Assembly: GCA_964030785.1 (NCBI GenBank)
Contig: OZ034967.1
Location: 68,501,913 to 68,565,912, forward strand
Direction: 5' to 3'
Source: Siderastrea siderea
Lineage: Eukaryota > Cnidaria > Anthozoa > Scleractinia > Rhizangiidae
Length of the DNA stretch: 64,000 nucleotides
Part shown: positions 32,177-45,149 of the stretch, piece by piece
How positions within the stretch are numbered: position 1 is the stretch's first letter
Layout of the letters: each line of letters begins with the position of its first letter
Notes under the pieces: generated by a model
What the model saw: the letters and a program-made list of their open reading frames with translations, nothing else
Databases searched by the model: none
What the model was told of the DNA's origin: nothing
Made by a program: the position numbers and the translations under genes

Positions 32177-34004
32177 GTCTTCCAAGGCCACTGTTTCCTG
32201 GGTACCGTAGTTTGTTTTTTTTTTTTTTTCTCACTAGCGTCGGAAACCGCGCAAGAAAAGCCCTTGGCACTCAAGGAAAGGCCACTGCAACGCCGCTCAA
32301 AAACTTTTAGACCCTGAGGTTTTGGGTGGTGGGGTTTGATAAGGGTGGTTCGCAAGCCCTGGAGACGAGTATAACATAATATGAAGTAGACGTAACTGAT
32401 GCACATCACCGTCACGCAATAGAAACTTTCTTCTTTCTTTGTTGAATTTTTGTCATTAGGTTATATGATAGATGCAACTCATGTGACGAAAGATCTATCT
32501 TGAACCTTGAGCAATTTAGACGAGAAATGAAAGAACGAGAATCGCCTCTCGCTCCAGTGTGCGATTAGTGTTTTAGAACACTCATTTTAATCCTTTAAGC
32601 CCTAACAGTGACGAAAATGAAATTTCTCTTTACATTATCACTACTTGTTCAGACAATCAAGTGATGAGAATAAAGAAAATGATCACCAAGGATAAGATGT
32701 CTTGATATTTAGAAAATTCTCCTTACTAGTTCCATAAGAAATGTATGGAGAATAGCGTGGGAAATAGGCATTTTTATATCAGGGCTTAAAGGGTTAGGAG
32801 GCAGTGTATGGATTGTGTTAAACGTTTATATATACAAAGACATGGTTTGGGCCGCTTGTAAAACCGTTTATTTTATTTACATCTTACAGCTTGTCAAAAT
32901 ATTTTTAAAAGGCAAGGTTCCAATTCAGCTCGTTCGATACATACGTGAAAGTGAAAGCGTTCATGCAGTAGAGATCAGAAATTAAGAAAGAAGCTTATGC
33001 CGCCTAAAAACTCATGAGAAAAGTTGAATTTTGCTTTCAAAATCCACAGTTAGGCAGGTGGAATGTGACAAAGAAATTTGACGTTTACTAAAAGGTCTTT
33101 AAAAAAGAAAGTCCATAGCACACATTTTAGCTAATCGCAAATAGCGCTCTTCCCTCTTTTCCCACACACACGATTTACTTTGGTTTACTCTAAATGGACT
33201 ATCTTAAAACCAAACAAAAATGAGGCCTTGGTCTAAACCAACTTTACCTTGAGCCCTGTTTGAATAATTGGCCCAATGATAATCTTTCCAATTTGCATTC
33301 TCCAACCCAAAAGTAGCACAAAAACTTGCGTCGCAAAGTCATCGCGACCTTTCAGGGACTTAGCCAAGAGGGTCCTAGGATACCCGTGTGCCCCCTTGAA
33401 AATGAAAAAAAATAGTAATAATATTATAGAAAACCGGCTATCTCGCAAAAAAAGTCACGTTGTTTGGATTTATAAGTTCTGTAACTGACTGCCGTACAAA
33501 ATAATATGCTTTCAACTGTCATTCATCCTACAGTATAAAAACTCTGGTGCTACCAATACAGAGGTATTTTCGTTTGGTTAAAGACTATGTGGAAATTATG
33601 GTTGCTTAATTATCTCTGAAAAATGCGTGGCTACCCACATTTTTCTTTTTAGCTTCCAATAGGTCTTGCTAAGATCGGCCTTTCCCCCATAGTCATAACC
33701 TTCACAACAATACCTCTGTATTAGGACCCACCGTCCCTAAAGATCCCCCCCCCCCGCCCCAATGAGAAATCCTGCCCACGCTCCAGCCGTTATGTTTTAG
33801 AGTGTCTGCATGATACTTGGGTGCCCTCTTACAGCTCTGAACTTGTTTACGTGATACCGGTCTAAATCATATAGAGGATACTAGTCAAACCGGAGCGAGC
33901 GTTTTCAGCCCGCTCGTTGTACCGGATCGAGATTCTCTTCCCGGTACAATACTTTAAGTGCCAGTGGTATCATGTGAACGTGGTGAAGCTATTCGTTTTT
34001 TATT

Positions 34005-34294
34005 AGCCTGAGAAAACAGCCGACGTTTCGCGAGGTCGCCACTTGAGCCCTCACAAAACGACATCTGAGTAACGAGCGCAGAAATTCCATACTGATGGGG
34101 TGCACTACCCAGATCTTGGTAGCGCTTCTGATTGGTTGTGCCGCGAGGGAATTTTCCTTCAACCAATCAGAGGCACTACCAATATCAGGGTAGCGCACGT
34201 CATCAGTATGGAATTTCTGTGCCCGTTACTCAGACGTGGTTTTGCGAGGGCTCAAGTGGCGACCTCGCGAAATGTCGACTGTTTTCTCAGGCTA
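34005..34294. mobile_element. Foldback MITE with 10-bp target duplication (copy B)
   Basis: Counterpart of 30940-31229, with the same GTTTTTTATT flanks at 33995-34004 and 34295-34304, so insertion preceded the large duplication. Confidence 0.7.
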
Positions 34295-34358
34295 GTTTTT
34301 TATTCGTTATAATCCTGGTTCACAAGTACGAAGCAAACGCAACAGCGAAGCGCAAACG

Positions 34359-34740
34359 CAAGGGCAAGTAGGTGTGATCATCGAAAAACAAGTGCAATCT
34401 GCAATTTCACGCGGGAACATCCCTTAACGCAAGCAAAAGTAAATGAAGCGTGGCTTCTTGACTATTTTGAGAAACCGCTCAAATGTGCATGCGTGCATGA
34501 TATTTTTGCATAGCGTTTGCGTTTGCGTAAGCTTGTGTTTGCATTTGCGTTTGCGTTACGTTTGCGTTACACTTTGGTCTGCATTTGGGTTACGCTTGTG
34601 TTTGCATTTGCGTTTGCGTTACGCTTGCGTTATACTTTGGTCTGCATTTGCGTTACGTTTGCATTTGCGTAACGCACGAACATGAACATCGCCTGCGTTT
34701 GCACTTGCACGTGCGTTTTGTTTTGCGTCGCAAGTATGAA
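34359..34740. repeat. Degenerate GCGTTT/GCGTTAC tandem repeats
   Basis: Many imperfect 6-7 base units such as TTTGCGTTTGCGTTACG from about 34500 to 34735, ending in TTGCGTCGCAAG. Any open frames here are translation of the repeat. Confidence 0.7.
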
Positions 34741-34804
34741 ACAAAGCTTAAAACCATTTCTCTGCAATTTGACACTCAAGCGGCCATAAAATTGGTTTAT
34801 GTTA

Positions 34805-35284
34805 TGCGCCGATCAATTCGAAACTTCAACATCCCCCCCCGGGCATACCCCGGGCATTTCATTGTGGATCGTGCCCGGGGAGGGGGGAATTTGAACGTTG
34901 CGTTGGAAGGGTGGGGAATTTGAACCGGATTTAGCTCTTGTTCTGATTTAATACGCACGTGAGTTTTTTTCGGTTTTTGCAGGGTTTGACGGATTTACAA
35001 GATAGAATTTTGCCTTTGTCAGTGAATAACTCTATCAAACCGGTCTGTAAAAGAAGTTTGAGGTGTCATTACGGCATATATCTCTCAAAAAGGCGTGTAA
35101 AGTGTTTGATTGAAGACGAAAAATATCTTTCAGGAGAGGTAGTTCAGTACTAATTGATGGGGCATTTGAACGGCTTTTTTGCCCCAAGGGGAGGGAATTT
35201 GAACAAGGAAATCTTCAAAAGTTCAAATGCCCGAGGGGGTTGGTCGGGGGGGGGGGATGTTGAACTTTCGAATTGATCGGCGCA
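34805..35284. mobile_element. PIF/Harbinger-like MITE, TTA target duplication
   Basis: Termini TGCGCCGATCAATTCGAAA and inverse, followed inward by C8/G11 tracts; TTA at 34802-34804 and 35285-35287. Non-coding. Confidence 0.7.
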
Positions 35285-35287
35285 TTA

Positions 35288-38114
35288 ATGTGTTAAATGC
35301 TTATTGAAATAAAATTCTAACAGGCATCATATAAGCACCTCCACCACGCACGCTACGTAGACGTTATTTGGACGCATCACGCTACCTTCATAGGAAGTAT
35401 TGACGCGTAGCGAAACCAAAGAACGTCTGTGTAATCTTCTTTGCTGCCGTTATTTGAGTCGTCACGCGATGCTTCTCTAATGGCGTGACGACCGGTTCTG
35501 AATGAGGTTAGAGCTGTTTCAATCCCTAGGGAGGACCGTTTTACCAACCAAGTTACTTATACCCCTGACGGAGTAGTCCAAACACGACTTAGTATAACTC
35601 CATGGCCAGTAGCTACTTTTTGGATCCTCGAGTTTGGCGGTCTCTTGAATCATGCGCTGGCTTACACCATTCTGTACAGCATTGTACAACCCGTCTGAAA
35701 AAACCTTGAGCGTGTCCAACACGCGATCGTCTCTAGAGTGCAGGCTGAATTCGTTGTCTCGATACTTGATGTGCATTTTTAGAGGTGGGGCGTTTTTCAC
35801 GTCGTAACACCTGCGAAAGACACAGTGACATCGTTATATTGAAATCCAGCTTCGCCTTTTGGAGTCACTGCGGCCAATAAACTGACATGAACACTATCAA
35901 CTGACCGTACACTATTTGACTCTAAAATGACTTCTGCTTTTAGTTGTCGAAACGTTGCTCAGTGGCATCAACGTCTGCTGTGGATTCACACTGATTCGCT
36001 GGACAAGTCAATCCGCAGAAAGCTTTGACAATATTATAATAAATTGCCAGAGGCGTTCAAAACTGACATCAATATTTGTAATGTTTCTTTTTTGTTTGTT
36101 GTATCATTTTCTCAAAACCAGGATTATTTCAAATGAAAGACTTCACAGGAGAGGAAATCCGACAACAACCTTTGGCAGTCCGAAATGCTAAAATACGCTT
36201 CCCAGATTAACCCGCTAAATCGAGTTCATTCTCGACGCCTGGTTCAAACTACGACAAATGAATTGAGCTGAAAATTTTAGAGCTTATTTACCCATTTGCT
36301 AGCTCTTTTTTATATTTTGTTGTCAAGGAATTTGGACTTTTGACTTAAATTTAAATTAAAATTCTTTATGAAATAAAGATTTTAGCCAATAACACCCAAG
36401 AAATATGACAGTTATTGGAAAAAATGAAGACGAAACAAAAGTTCTTAAACTGCAAATCTCACAAATCAAGAACATTGGAAATATTGTCATTAAACGGATT
36501 AACTATATTCATGGCACCTACTTCGGGCAATAAATTCCATCCCCGTGCTGACGATCGATGTTGGCAAAACATTCGCAGCATTTCTGTGTCTCCATACTGT
36601 AACATCTGAGAATGACAATACCAACAACAAATTGTAACTGACCAAAATCATTTTCATGTACTTTTGTCGGGAATACATAAAGTAGGAATGTCAAAAGTCT
36701 TTATATTTAAGCTGTCGTGAACATAAGAAGAAAAAAATGTTGGGTTTTTACAATTGATGGTCAACCCTATTGAGACTCTCAATAGGTGCAAGGATAAGAA
36801 TCATAACACACAAAGCTTCATAAGACTTTTATTAATAACTCACGGAAACTTGTGGTAGTCGCCTATTCTGTCTTGTCCTTTGTGAATTGGATTCTTGCAG
36901 TAGTCACAAAATGGGAAAGCTCGTTGATAACATCTGAAAATAAAAAGTTTTGTTTATTTTTAGCCCGTGTCTTACGTTTTACGTTTTCCTTGCCTATGAA
37001 AAAAACGAAACCCCAGATTCCTCTTTTATTTCATAGTTTAATGTTTTGATGTTTTGTGACTTTTCGGCGATTTTTGGAAGTGTTTGAAGATTTGTAAAAT
37101 GTTCCAGAACGTTCTAGAATGTTCCATCTTTTATCGACGCCCTTACAGTCACAGCCAGCAGGTGACTCATCGTTGACGGCGGTTCATTTATAGCTCCGAT
37201 TGAGCTCTGTTGATAGCATTAAATGTCTATACTTCCCTTAGATACTAAAGGAGTTTGATGCTACCTAGTCCAGTGTAGACAAAGGAAACATTAGGCAGGC
37301 TCGATTACAGAACAATAGATTCTGACATAGATTCTTTAAAATAGCGAATTAAAAAATATGTGCATGTCTTGTATCTTAATCAACGTTTCCTTCAGAACTA
37401 ACTACCGAATACAGAGCAGGGATAAGAAACAAAATCGTCTTATGGGCGACGCTTTCGCAAACTCAAAATGTTTAGTCCGCGAGGGAAGAAGCGTAGAGTA
37501 CAAAGCTGCCGTATTTTACATGGTTTACGTCATTATCAGTTTAGCCTGATTAGGTCATAGGTATTTTCAGAGATTTAGGTTTATTTTAAAAATCGCCTGA
37601 TTAACTAGAGCGAGGTAAAACAATTTTAGCTCAAATCAAGAGCCCTGTAATATGCAGGCTTAAAATGGCTTTTTCTTGTTTATGTTTTTATTTCCTTTCG
37701 CCAGTAACGATAATTTCCTTTACAAATCGTCATATTTTTGTCCTCCTATGAGCCTGGCCCTATGAAACAATCCGTGTTGCCAGTCTCTACAACCATGCGT
37801 GTAAACATCACAAGTACAGTGATATCACTTAATATTTCTATAGAAAGACGTTAAGTTCACAACAAATTAAAGTTGTGCACGCTTTTCTCTTCAACACAGA
37901 ATTACATATATATATATAGCAAGACATAAGCCGCCCACTCTTCCTTTCCGTTTCCGGTGCATACTGTAAGAGTGTCATAAGACACTAAAAAGGGCCCTTC
38001 AGTGTTTATATTCACCGAGAAAAAAGCTTCTAACAATTATCACGCATCAACTGAATCACCATGTCACATATAAACGTCTCAAAAATTGAATTGTATTAGA
38101 GAACAAACCATTTA
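35288..38114. other. Mostly non-coding host DNA
   Basis: Apart from one possible exon at 35519-35810 no gene, RNA or well-bounded repeat was recognised. AT-rich. Confidence 0.5.
35519..35810 (-). CDS. Possible terminal exon of an unidentified host gene
   Basis: On the minus strand a plausible acceptor (TTTCGCAG at 35811-35818) is followed by an open frame (phase: one base carried over) of about 96 codons to a TAG/TAA-type stop at 35519. The product looks natural: Lys-Met-His-Ile-Lys-Tyr-Arg-Asp-Asn-Glu, Arg-Val-Leu-Asp-Thr-Leu-Lys-Val, Trp-Pro-Trp-Ser-Tyr. No family recognised and no preceding exon was located within the window. It may be a last exon or a pseudogene remnant. Confidence 0.35.
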
Positions 38115-38126
38115 TAATATATGAAG

Positions 38127-38409
38127 AAAAGGTAGCAGGAAAGTTAAAGTTAGTATTTTAAAAAACAACATAACACTTTTAAGTTTAAAGACATGTTTCG
38201 GCATCCCTGATCCTCTGTTTGTTTAGATTTCACATAATCACGCTTTTTTCTTGTCACTCTTGCTTATACCGTGACATTTTCATTTACAATTCTAATCACT
38301 ATTGCATATAAATAGCTTTGTTGTAACTTTTTCCTTCAACTGAGGATGGCATCAGGGATGCCGAAAATGTCTTTAAAACTTAAAAGTGTTGTGTTGTTTT
38401 TTAAAATAT
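38127..38409. mobile_element. Penelope-like-derived inverted element, 12-bp target duplication
   Basis: Exact direct repeat TAATATATGAAG at 38115-38126 and 38410-38421. Arms about 38150-38215 and 38338-38408 are inverted copies containing GGGATGCCGAAA...GTCTTTAAA. The plus-strand arm reads CTGAGGATGGCAT...ATGCCGAAA...TGTC, another hammerhead-like arrangement. Confidence 0.6.
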
Positions 38410-38421
38410 TAATATATGAAG

Positions 38422-41206
38422 ACTGGAAAACAGTCGCTTTCAAGTCCCCAAACGCAAATTCTCACGAGACGCAGGCGACCCTCGGCCGCCCTTAGGACGA
38501 GAACCGACTTCTTGCTCTATGAAAGCTGACACCCGCTAAAATAGGGAATGTGTTTGCAGTGATGATATTATATGGGAATCCCTATCAATAAAGCATAACT
38601 CAACTTCACTTGCACATTTTATCCGCTAGATTAGGATCCAATAAATATATCCGCTCATTCAAGACATTGAACGATCGTACAAATCTAGCGTTCCTCTCAA
38701 ACAACCGACCGTCCAGACAACCCGGTGACAATCAGCTGACACGAAAACATCAAAACAAATTACCCATTTTTCCCGGTAAAACTGTTTTATGTAAAACGAA
38801 GTTAATGTATTTTCACTGAGAAGCGACACAAAATTAATGGTAATCAATTACGGTTAGATTTAACTTATCAAATTAAAGGAAAGTCTTTCTCATCTATGTA
38901 AATGTATGTATCTGTAGGTGGTTTTCGCTTTCGCATTTCTGTTAAACACGGCCGAAAGAAGATCAAGGGATTGAAGATATCAACCCAGTTAGTGGAGTAA
39001 CTGAACTTTAAAAGTCAAAGCCTTAGACCACGAATTCGGTCTTACTTGTGAGTCTGGGGATGAAACCTTCGGTGACCTTTCAAGTGAACGGCTGTACTGT
39101 CAAGCCGGGTTTTCCTGCAGCGCTCGAAATTTGTAATATCTGTACATGTGAATCTATAAAGTAAAAGTTGAAACTATAAAGTAAAAGTTCACGCTTACCC
39201 ACGGCAATAAGGTTTCCAAGTATCATTCCGCAGCTCTACTTGACACTTGCGACACTGGTTATTTCCCATCTTGACCGGTAAATGTCAAATATGTTCTTCT
39301 CTCTGTTGGTGAAACTAAATACGTCGACGTCAACGAGGGACTTCAGATTTTGGCCTAGGTGTATTCTTCAGCGCGTTTTACAACCAAGCACGTCGTCTTG
39401 AACGTTTACCAAGCGTGGGCTTAGGAAGACTAAACCGCAAAGATACTCCACTTAGAACGATAAAAAAAGGAAATACAAAAGATAGGGAAGGACTTCAGAC
39501 TTAAGGATTAAAATAGTTATGATGAATGATGCTTTATACGCTTCAACAAGTCCACGAATGCTGCTTGGACTTAGACCCTTACAGAGACCTCAGGTGGTGG
39601 ACAATGAAAGATGGTGAATTATTTACTATATGTGTCCATCATGTTCTCTTGCTGACTAAAATGTGTATGACTTGCGGGCTATCCTCCCTGGCACGTTCAC
39701 TTGACTTTTTGAGACCAAGTTCTCTTGCCGTTTCGGGAGAAAGGGGAAATAATACTCCCCCCGGATGAGATGCTAGTCCATCGCAAGGCTACCCCCTGCA
39801 TTTTTTCGTCATCACCGTATTACAGATACGGGTAGAGACAGACGATGTGAAGTCACGTTTCTTGTCAAAGCAAACAACATAAAGATGCAGAGGCCATGGA
39901 TGCTTCAAACCACCGACTCTTCGATTTTCCGATTGAAAGTCCGAAGTCCAAGAGAGTACAAGGGTACCACGAGAGCATAGTTCCTCTCGAGCAAGGAGGA
40001 TGGGGGAGGATTTATTGTATTTTTGTCATTGATAATTTTGCACAAGTCCTCAAACTCTTATCAGACTGTACTAGCCTGCGAGCAGATATCTATTTACTTT
40101 CCTTCAAGCGGAGAAGGGAAGCAAAGAAAATTGGAAACATTTGCAGGAAGGTTATTACTAGACGCGTCGTTCGGGCTAAAGTGTGAGATTTCCACCAGTT
40201 TAACTCATACATAAACGTAGCGATTAAAATTGGCAGTTTTTCATGTCACCGCTAAATTTTCTATAGAAGATTGTTGCCAAAATTAGTAAGCTAAGGTGAT
40301 TTGGGGGCAATTCATGCCTATAAGGCTATAGCGCCCCCACCCCCCGGACTGCATACAAGTAATGGACTTTGACCGTTTGGAGCCACAGACAGTACACGAT
40401 ATGACAGCTAACATCGCACTATACTAAAGGGTAGGGAGAATTGTCATTTTACTTAAAAAGGTCACAAAATCTGCTGCAAAGTGAAAGAGATGGTAGCTAA
40501 AGCCGTTATTATGTAAAAGGTGGCGGATATAACAACGCGAAACACAAAACTGTTTCGAGTCTTTCAGCAACTGAGCCGCGGCTGACGGGAAAATGTGGTG
40601 ATCATGGGAATGCTATTGTTTTGGCCTGCTTGGCTTATTCTTGAGGTATAAAAAAGGGATGCAATTTTTCTCTAAGTATATGAAAGGGGTGCCATTTGGT
40701 AAAAATTACTATTAAAAAGAGTAAGGGTATGAGCCTCCCCGCATAGAAGTTTATTGAGTAACCTCCCCCCCCCCTCCCCCGCTGGGAGGTTCACAAGGAT
40801 TGCGGTAAATCTCAATGATTTACACAGGCCTTATTTAGGAAATTATTACATGATGTGCCGACATTCACTTGTCTATAATACGTATGCGTGCGAGACGAAA
40901 GACACGGAGCCTAGCCACAAAAAGTGGCATGTTTATCAAATCATAACACAGTTTCACGAATATTCTTTGGCTGAATAAGAAAAATGTTTCGCGCAAGGAT
41001 GGGTCAACTCAATTTTCAATAATCAGGAGTCGTGTAATAAGGCGACAAAATTATAATTGAATCAAAATGAACACCAAGTAGGGACTTTGGACTTTGCTCG
41101 GACAGCACATAAGATTTCATCAGAAAAGATGCCGCTCACGTGCGGACACCTCTAAATCTTCATGGTGAGTGAAATCAATAAGCGCGACTATTAAAATTAA
41201 AGGGGT
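38422..41206. other. Non-coding host DNA
   Basis: No gene or bounded repeat recognised. Small open frames here lack splice context or protein-like composition. Confidence 0.5.
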
Positions 41207-41210
41207 AGAG

Positions 41211-41458
41211 TCACGAGAATTTCGCAGATTTTGGTCAAATGTCAACACCCTGAAAGAATTTGAAAAGTTTCGCCTAACTTTTTCAAGCTGCAATCCTTTT
41301 CCACCCGTGCCCTCCGTAGTAACAGACGGCAGAAAATAGTTTCAGTGAAGTAATTAAGTCTTTGGTAACAAAACTAGACCATTATTTGTGGGCGTTCATC
41401 GATGTGAGGGCATATTTTTGATTTTTAAAGTGGACTAAAATAGCGTGACTATGCCCCT
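41211..41458. mobile_element. piggyBac-like MITE (family 1), TTAA flanks
   Basis: TTAA at 41207-41210 and 41459-41462; termini AGGGGTAGAGTCACG and CGTGACTATGCCCCT. Same family, opposite orientation, at 60810-61193. Confidence 0.7.
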
Positions 41459-41462
41459 TTAA

Positions 41463-43089
41463 GCTTATTGGAGTATTTTAATGAGTTCCTCTTGTCTGTC
41501 TTTAAATTTGAAGACAAAAGTTTATGTTCTATTTTCTATATATGTTTTGGGGCTTCCACGAATTCATTTCACGGCGATGACGGGGAAACTATTTTTTTAT
41601 TATTATTAGTTTACTTGTATAATCAGTTTTAAAAATTCCCGTTTTGTTAGCACGATGTAAATATTAGTTTAATCCAGTTTGACTTTTTATTTCGCTTGTA
41701 CGCTTGACGATCATGTTAGACTGAAAATGATCATGTTAGAAAATACAGACTACAGACTTACCTTATCGATGGTGTACTGACGAGGCAAACGGACATAGAT
41801 CAGATGTGACATTAAAGTAATCGATTCCGGTCAGCTGAGAGATAAGTAATAACATGTTAAAAGGCAGAAAAAATAAAATAGAATAAAATATCGCTTATGC
41901 ATCGTCTTTAGAATTGAAAATTATGACGGAGCGCGAGTCTTGTAATGTATTAGTATGACCTCTAAATTGGAAATGCATGTGTAGTAGATTTTGTGTAACG
42001 TTATTCACATCAAGTAGGATTTTGCCAGTCACTGTCCGCTTACCTAACAAATGATCTGAAAAAAAAATGAAATAATAAATCATTTATTCATGCAAAGTAA
42101 ACCCGTTAAACTGACCCCTCCTAAGAAAGCCTAACCTAATGTTTACTTTATAGCCATATTTTCCACTCAAAAACATTTAGCTCCAACACATGCTAATTTT
42201 ATTACTACATGTATTATTATTTTTTTGAGTTCGCTTTTGTGGAAATGTTGTTAAGCTAAGTACGTTGCAGTATAGTGAATAAGGCTAACTTGGAGGGCCC
42301 TTCACAGTTCTATGCTTATGCTTGCTTGTGCTTGAGTCGTCACTGATGTAAGGAGAGAAATTATTGCTTATTCGCTTTGCTGTTTTAGAGTATATAAAAT
42401 CCAACATGGAAATATTTCCTTAGTTTCAGTTCAATAAACCGTAACTACTACCTGCCGTTAAGTGTATTGAATCACAACTGTAAAAAGTGTTAAACTGTAA
42501 ATGTAACCTGCACTAGTCTTTTGTTAAACTGTTATCTACCTGTTTTGCTTTGTAAGTAATTAATTTTGTAAAGCTTAAATTCCGTTGTCCCCAATCAAAC
42601 TTCTTTCACGCGATGAGATAATGTTAACTCAGATTGCTTAATGAATTATGTAATTTCCGCTATTCCTGGTATATATACAAGTACTCTGTAAAACGTTCTT
42701 TGGTTGCATTCTTGGTGAAAATCTGGTGATATCTTGGAGGTATCGCAGTTATTAAATTTACTGTTGGAGCCAAGTACTGTCTACTCTCTGAGTCTCAGTG
42801 GTTTCTACTGTATAGATTCCCGTACTTCCCGCAGCCAGCGAGTGACTCCCCCAAGTTCAAGAGGTTGTTTCAGAGTTTTTCAGTTATTGCCCAGTTAGCC
42901 ACAAAACTTGTTATCACACTGACAACCGGGCTTGAGGCTAGCCCGGCAGTGACCAGAGCGCCAAATCGCGTACTTTAAGTTTAAATGCAAATTATAGTTT
43001 TCCAGATCTAAAAGGTGTATAAGTTGTATCAAGCGTTAAAGCCGGTGCTGGTTTTCCCCACCACTAACTAAAGCGCGAAAAGGTAATTC
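41463..43089. other. Non-coding host DNA, possible LTR remnant
   Basis: No gene recognised. The stretch about 42380-42970 (TATATAAAAT-type signal, AATAAA, then TGACCAGAGCGCC) has the feel of an LTR and primer-site region, but no paired copy is present. Confidence 0.35.
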
Positions 43090-43092
43090 TCA

Positions 43093-44035
43093 AGGCCCGT
43101 TTAAACAGGCGATTTTTGTCGCGCAACTCAATGCAAATTTTGTCGCGCCGAAGTTGCAACTTCAATATCGCGCGTGTAAACCAGCTGCGATTTCAGTGCG
43201 ATTTTAAAGGCCCGTTTACACAGGCGATTTCTGACGCGCAACTCAATGCAATTTTTGTCGCCTGAAGCTGCAGCTTCAATATCGCACGTGTAAAACAGCT
43301 GCGATTTCAGTGCCATTTTAGTGCGATTTATCGTGCGATCGCGTGCGATTTATCTCCGCGATTTACAAAACACGGTAACTTTGAGCAGCAGTTTCGAAAC
43401 TCCTGCGATATCGCGGCGTTAAGGCCCGTTTACACAGGCGATTTTTGTCGCGCAACTCAATGCAAATATTTTGTCGCGCCGAAGTTGGAACTTCAATATC
43501 GCGCGTGTAAACCAACTGCGATTTCAGTGCGATTTTAACGCCGCGCTATCACAGGAGTTTCCAACCTGTTCGAAACTTGATGCAATTTTGCCGCGATTTT
43601 TGATTAAAATGCGACAATCATGAATCAGAAGGGACCCTCGGGAGGTTTTGTCGCTCGCAATTTGGACAGCCATGAGCGTAAACAAGGACAAAAAACGTAC
43701 TACAAACAACAACAAGCAACGTCCTCCACGTCAGCCATGCTTTTTAAGCTTATTTAGATTTGAAACAAAACAAAACGAGATTGAAGCAAAACGAAACAAA
43801 ATGAAACAAATCAACCCAAAACAAAACGTGTGCGCCTGCGCTGTAGCGAAACTGCTGCTCAAAGTCACCGTGTTTTGTAAATCGCGGAGATAAATCGCAC
43901 ACGATCGCACGATAAACCGCACTAAAATCGCGCTGAAATCGCAGCTGGCTTACACGTGCGATATTGAAGTTGCAGCTTCAGGGCGACAAAAATTGCATTG
44001 AGTTGCGCGTCAAAATCGCCTGTGTAAACGGGCCT
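43093..44035. mobile_element. PIF/Harbinger-like non-autonomous element with nested copies
   Basis: Termini AGGCCCGTTTAAACAGGCG and inverse, flanked by TCA at 43090-43092 and 44036-44038. The left terminal region is repeated internally at about 43208 and 43423. Interior is rich in GCGATTT units and contains no transposase. A related terminus is at 62634. Confidence 0.65.
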
Positions 44036-44038
44036 TCA

Positions 44039-45149
44039 GAAGTACCTAACGGATCCGCTCCACAAAAAACCGCTCTGCAGGTTGTTTTCGAGCTGGCTGG
44101 CAAATGAGAGTTCGCCTGAGGTTAGCTGGCTGGGATTTGACTATCATACCGCTTATGGCCTCGGTGGCTAACTAAGAAATGAAAATCATTGTTCCTGGCT
44201 GCCAAAAGAAGCCTTGTTTTTTTTCCTGGGAAAAAAATTTTCCTTGGCCTAAGCTATTTCTGGAAAAGAGTTTTTTAAGCCTCGGTTCCTGGCTTCTATC
44301 AAAAAGACCATCAATCATTCTTCACCCAACGCCCGGGTTATTTGTAATGATATTATCACGTAGTCCAACCCCGTTCCAAGAGCCAGGGGATCTTGTTTTC
44401 ACGTGATGAGGGATGCACTTAAATGCTACGAGGGGAGTTGGGTCAAGTGTGGTCGATTGAATTTGAACACATTTGAGACTAAAGAGAATTATTTTTAACA
44501 ATGAAAAAAGAGTTTTTATATTTGCCCTTTAATGTAATAAAATCCCAACGCTCAACTTCACAAGGCCTTTATCTGTAGTGAGTATGCGGCCTAACGTCCG
44601 GGAACGTCTGTGCTTTGCTACAAGGGAGACAGGAAGTTCGGCTATCACCCCCAGGATCGATCGTTAACGCTTTTCCCGTAGGCGCGCTGCATTTTGCTGG
44701 ACATCGTTGATGAGTCAACAGGAGTCAAGTTGAGTTAGTTCGAAGTTTTCTAGTTAGAGCGGTTCCAAACGTTTTCAATATCAGAGAGATCTTTGTGTTG
44801 TCTGGAAACTTTAAGAGATTGTCGTCATAAGGTAAGCAAGAGGCTATGTACAATCTATTTTGTTCCTTATTGTCGTTCTCAAACCGTCCTTATGGAAAGA
44901 AAGCAGGATTTGATTGTACTTTCTCTATTTTGCAGTTCAATTCAGTGCTTACCTCCAAGGCGGTAGAATTTTAGATTCGGCAAGGCCGGAGAAGAGAGAA
45001 AGGTAGGCAAAATATTTCTTTTTTTTTAATACAGTAAGCTTATGTGAAATGAATTTTTAGAACGTTCTCGTCGCTCGTACTTCGACATGTAGCGAACGTA
45101 CGTTTTCGATTGTTCAGTGTGGTATTTTACGTTGGGGGGTATAGCTGGT
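44039..45149. other. Non-coding host DNA
   Basis: No gene or bounded repeat recognised. Confidence 0.5.

Larger units (their letters stand above)
31968..34358. repeat. Direct duplication, copy B (2.4 kb)
   Basis: Second copy of the 28751-31293 unit with scattered substitutions and a deletion joining GGTGCT to ACCAATACAG at about 33552, bounded by an ACCA microhomology in copy A. Confidence 0.85.

Noticed and set aside
28751..34358. The two 2.4-kb copies as LTRs of a retrotransposon
   Set aside because: The 675-base spacer has no gag/pol coding, and there is no primer site or TG...CA structure at the boundaries.
34440..34923. Cys-rich plus-strand frames at 34443-34923
   Set aside because: They are translations of the GCGTTT/GCGTTAC tandem repeat.
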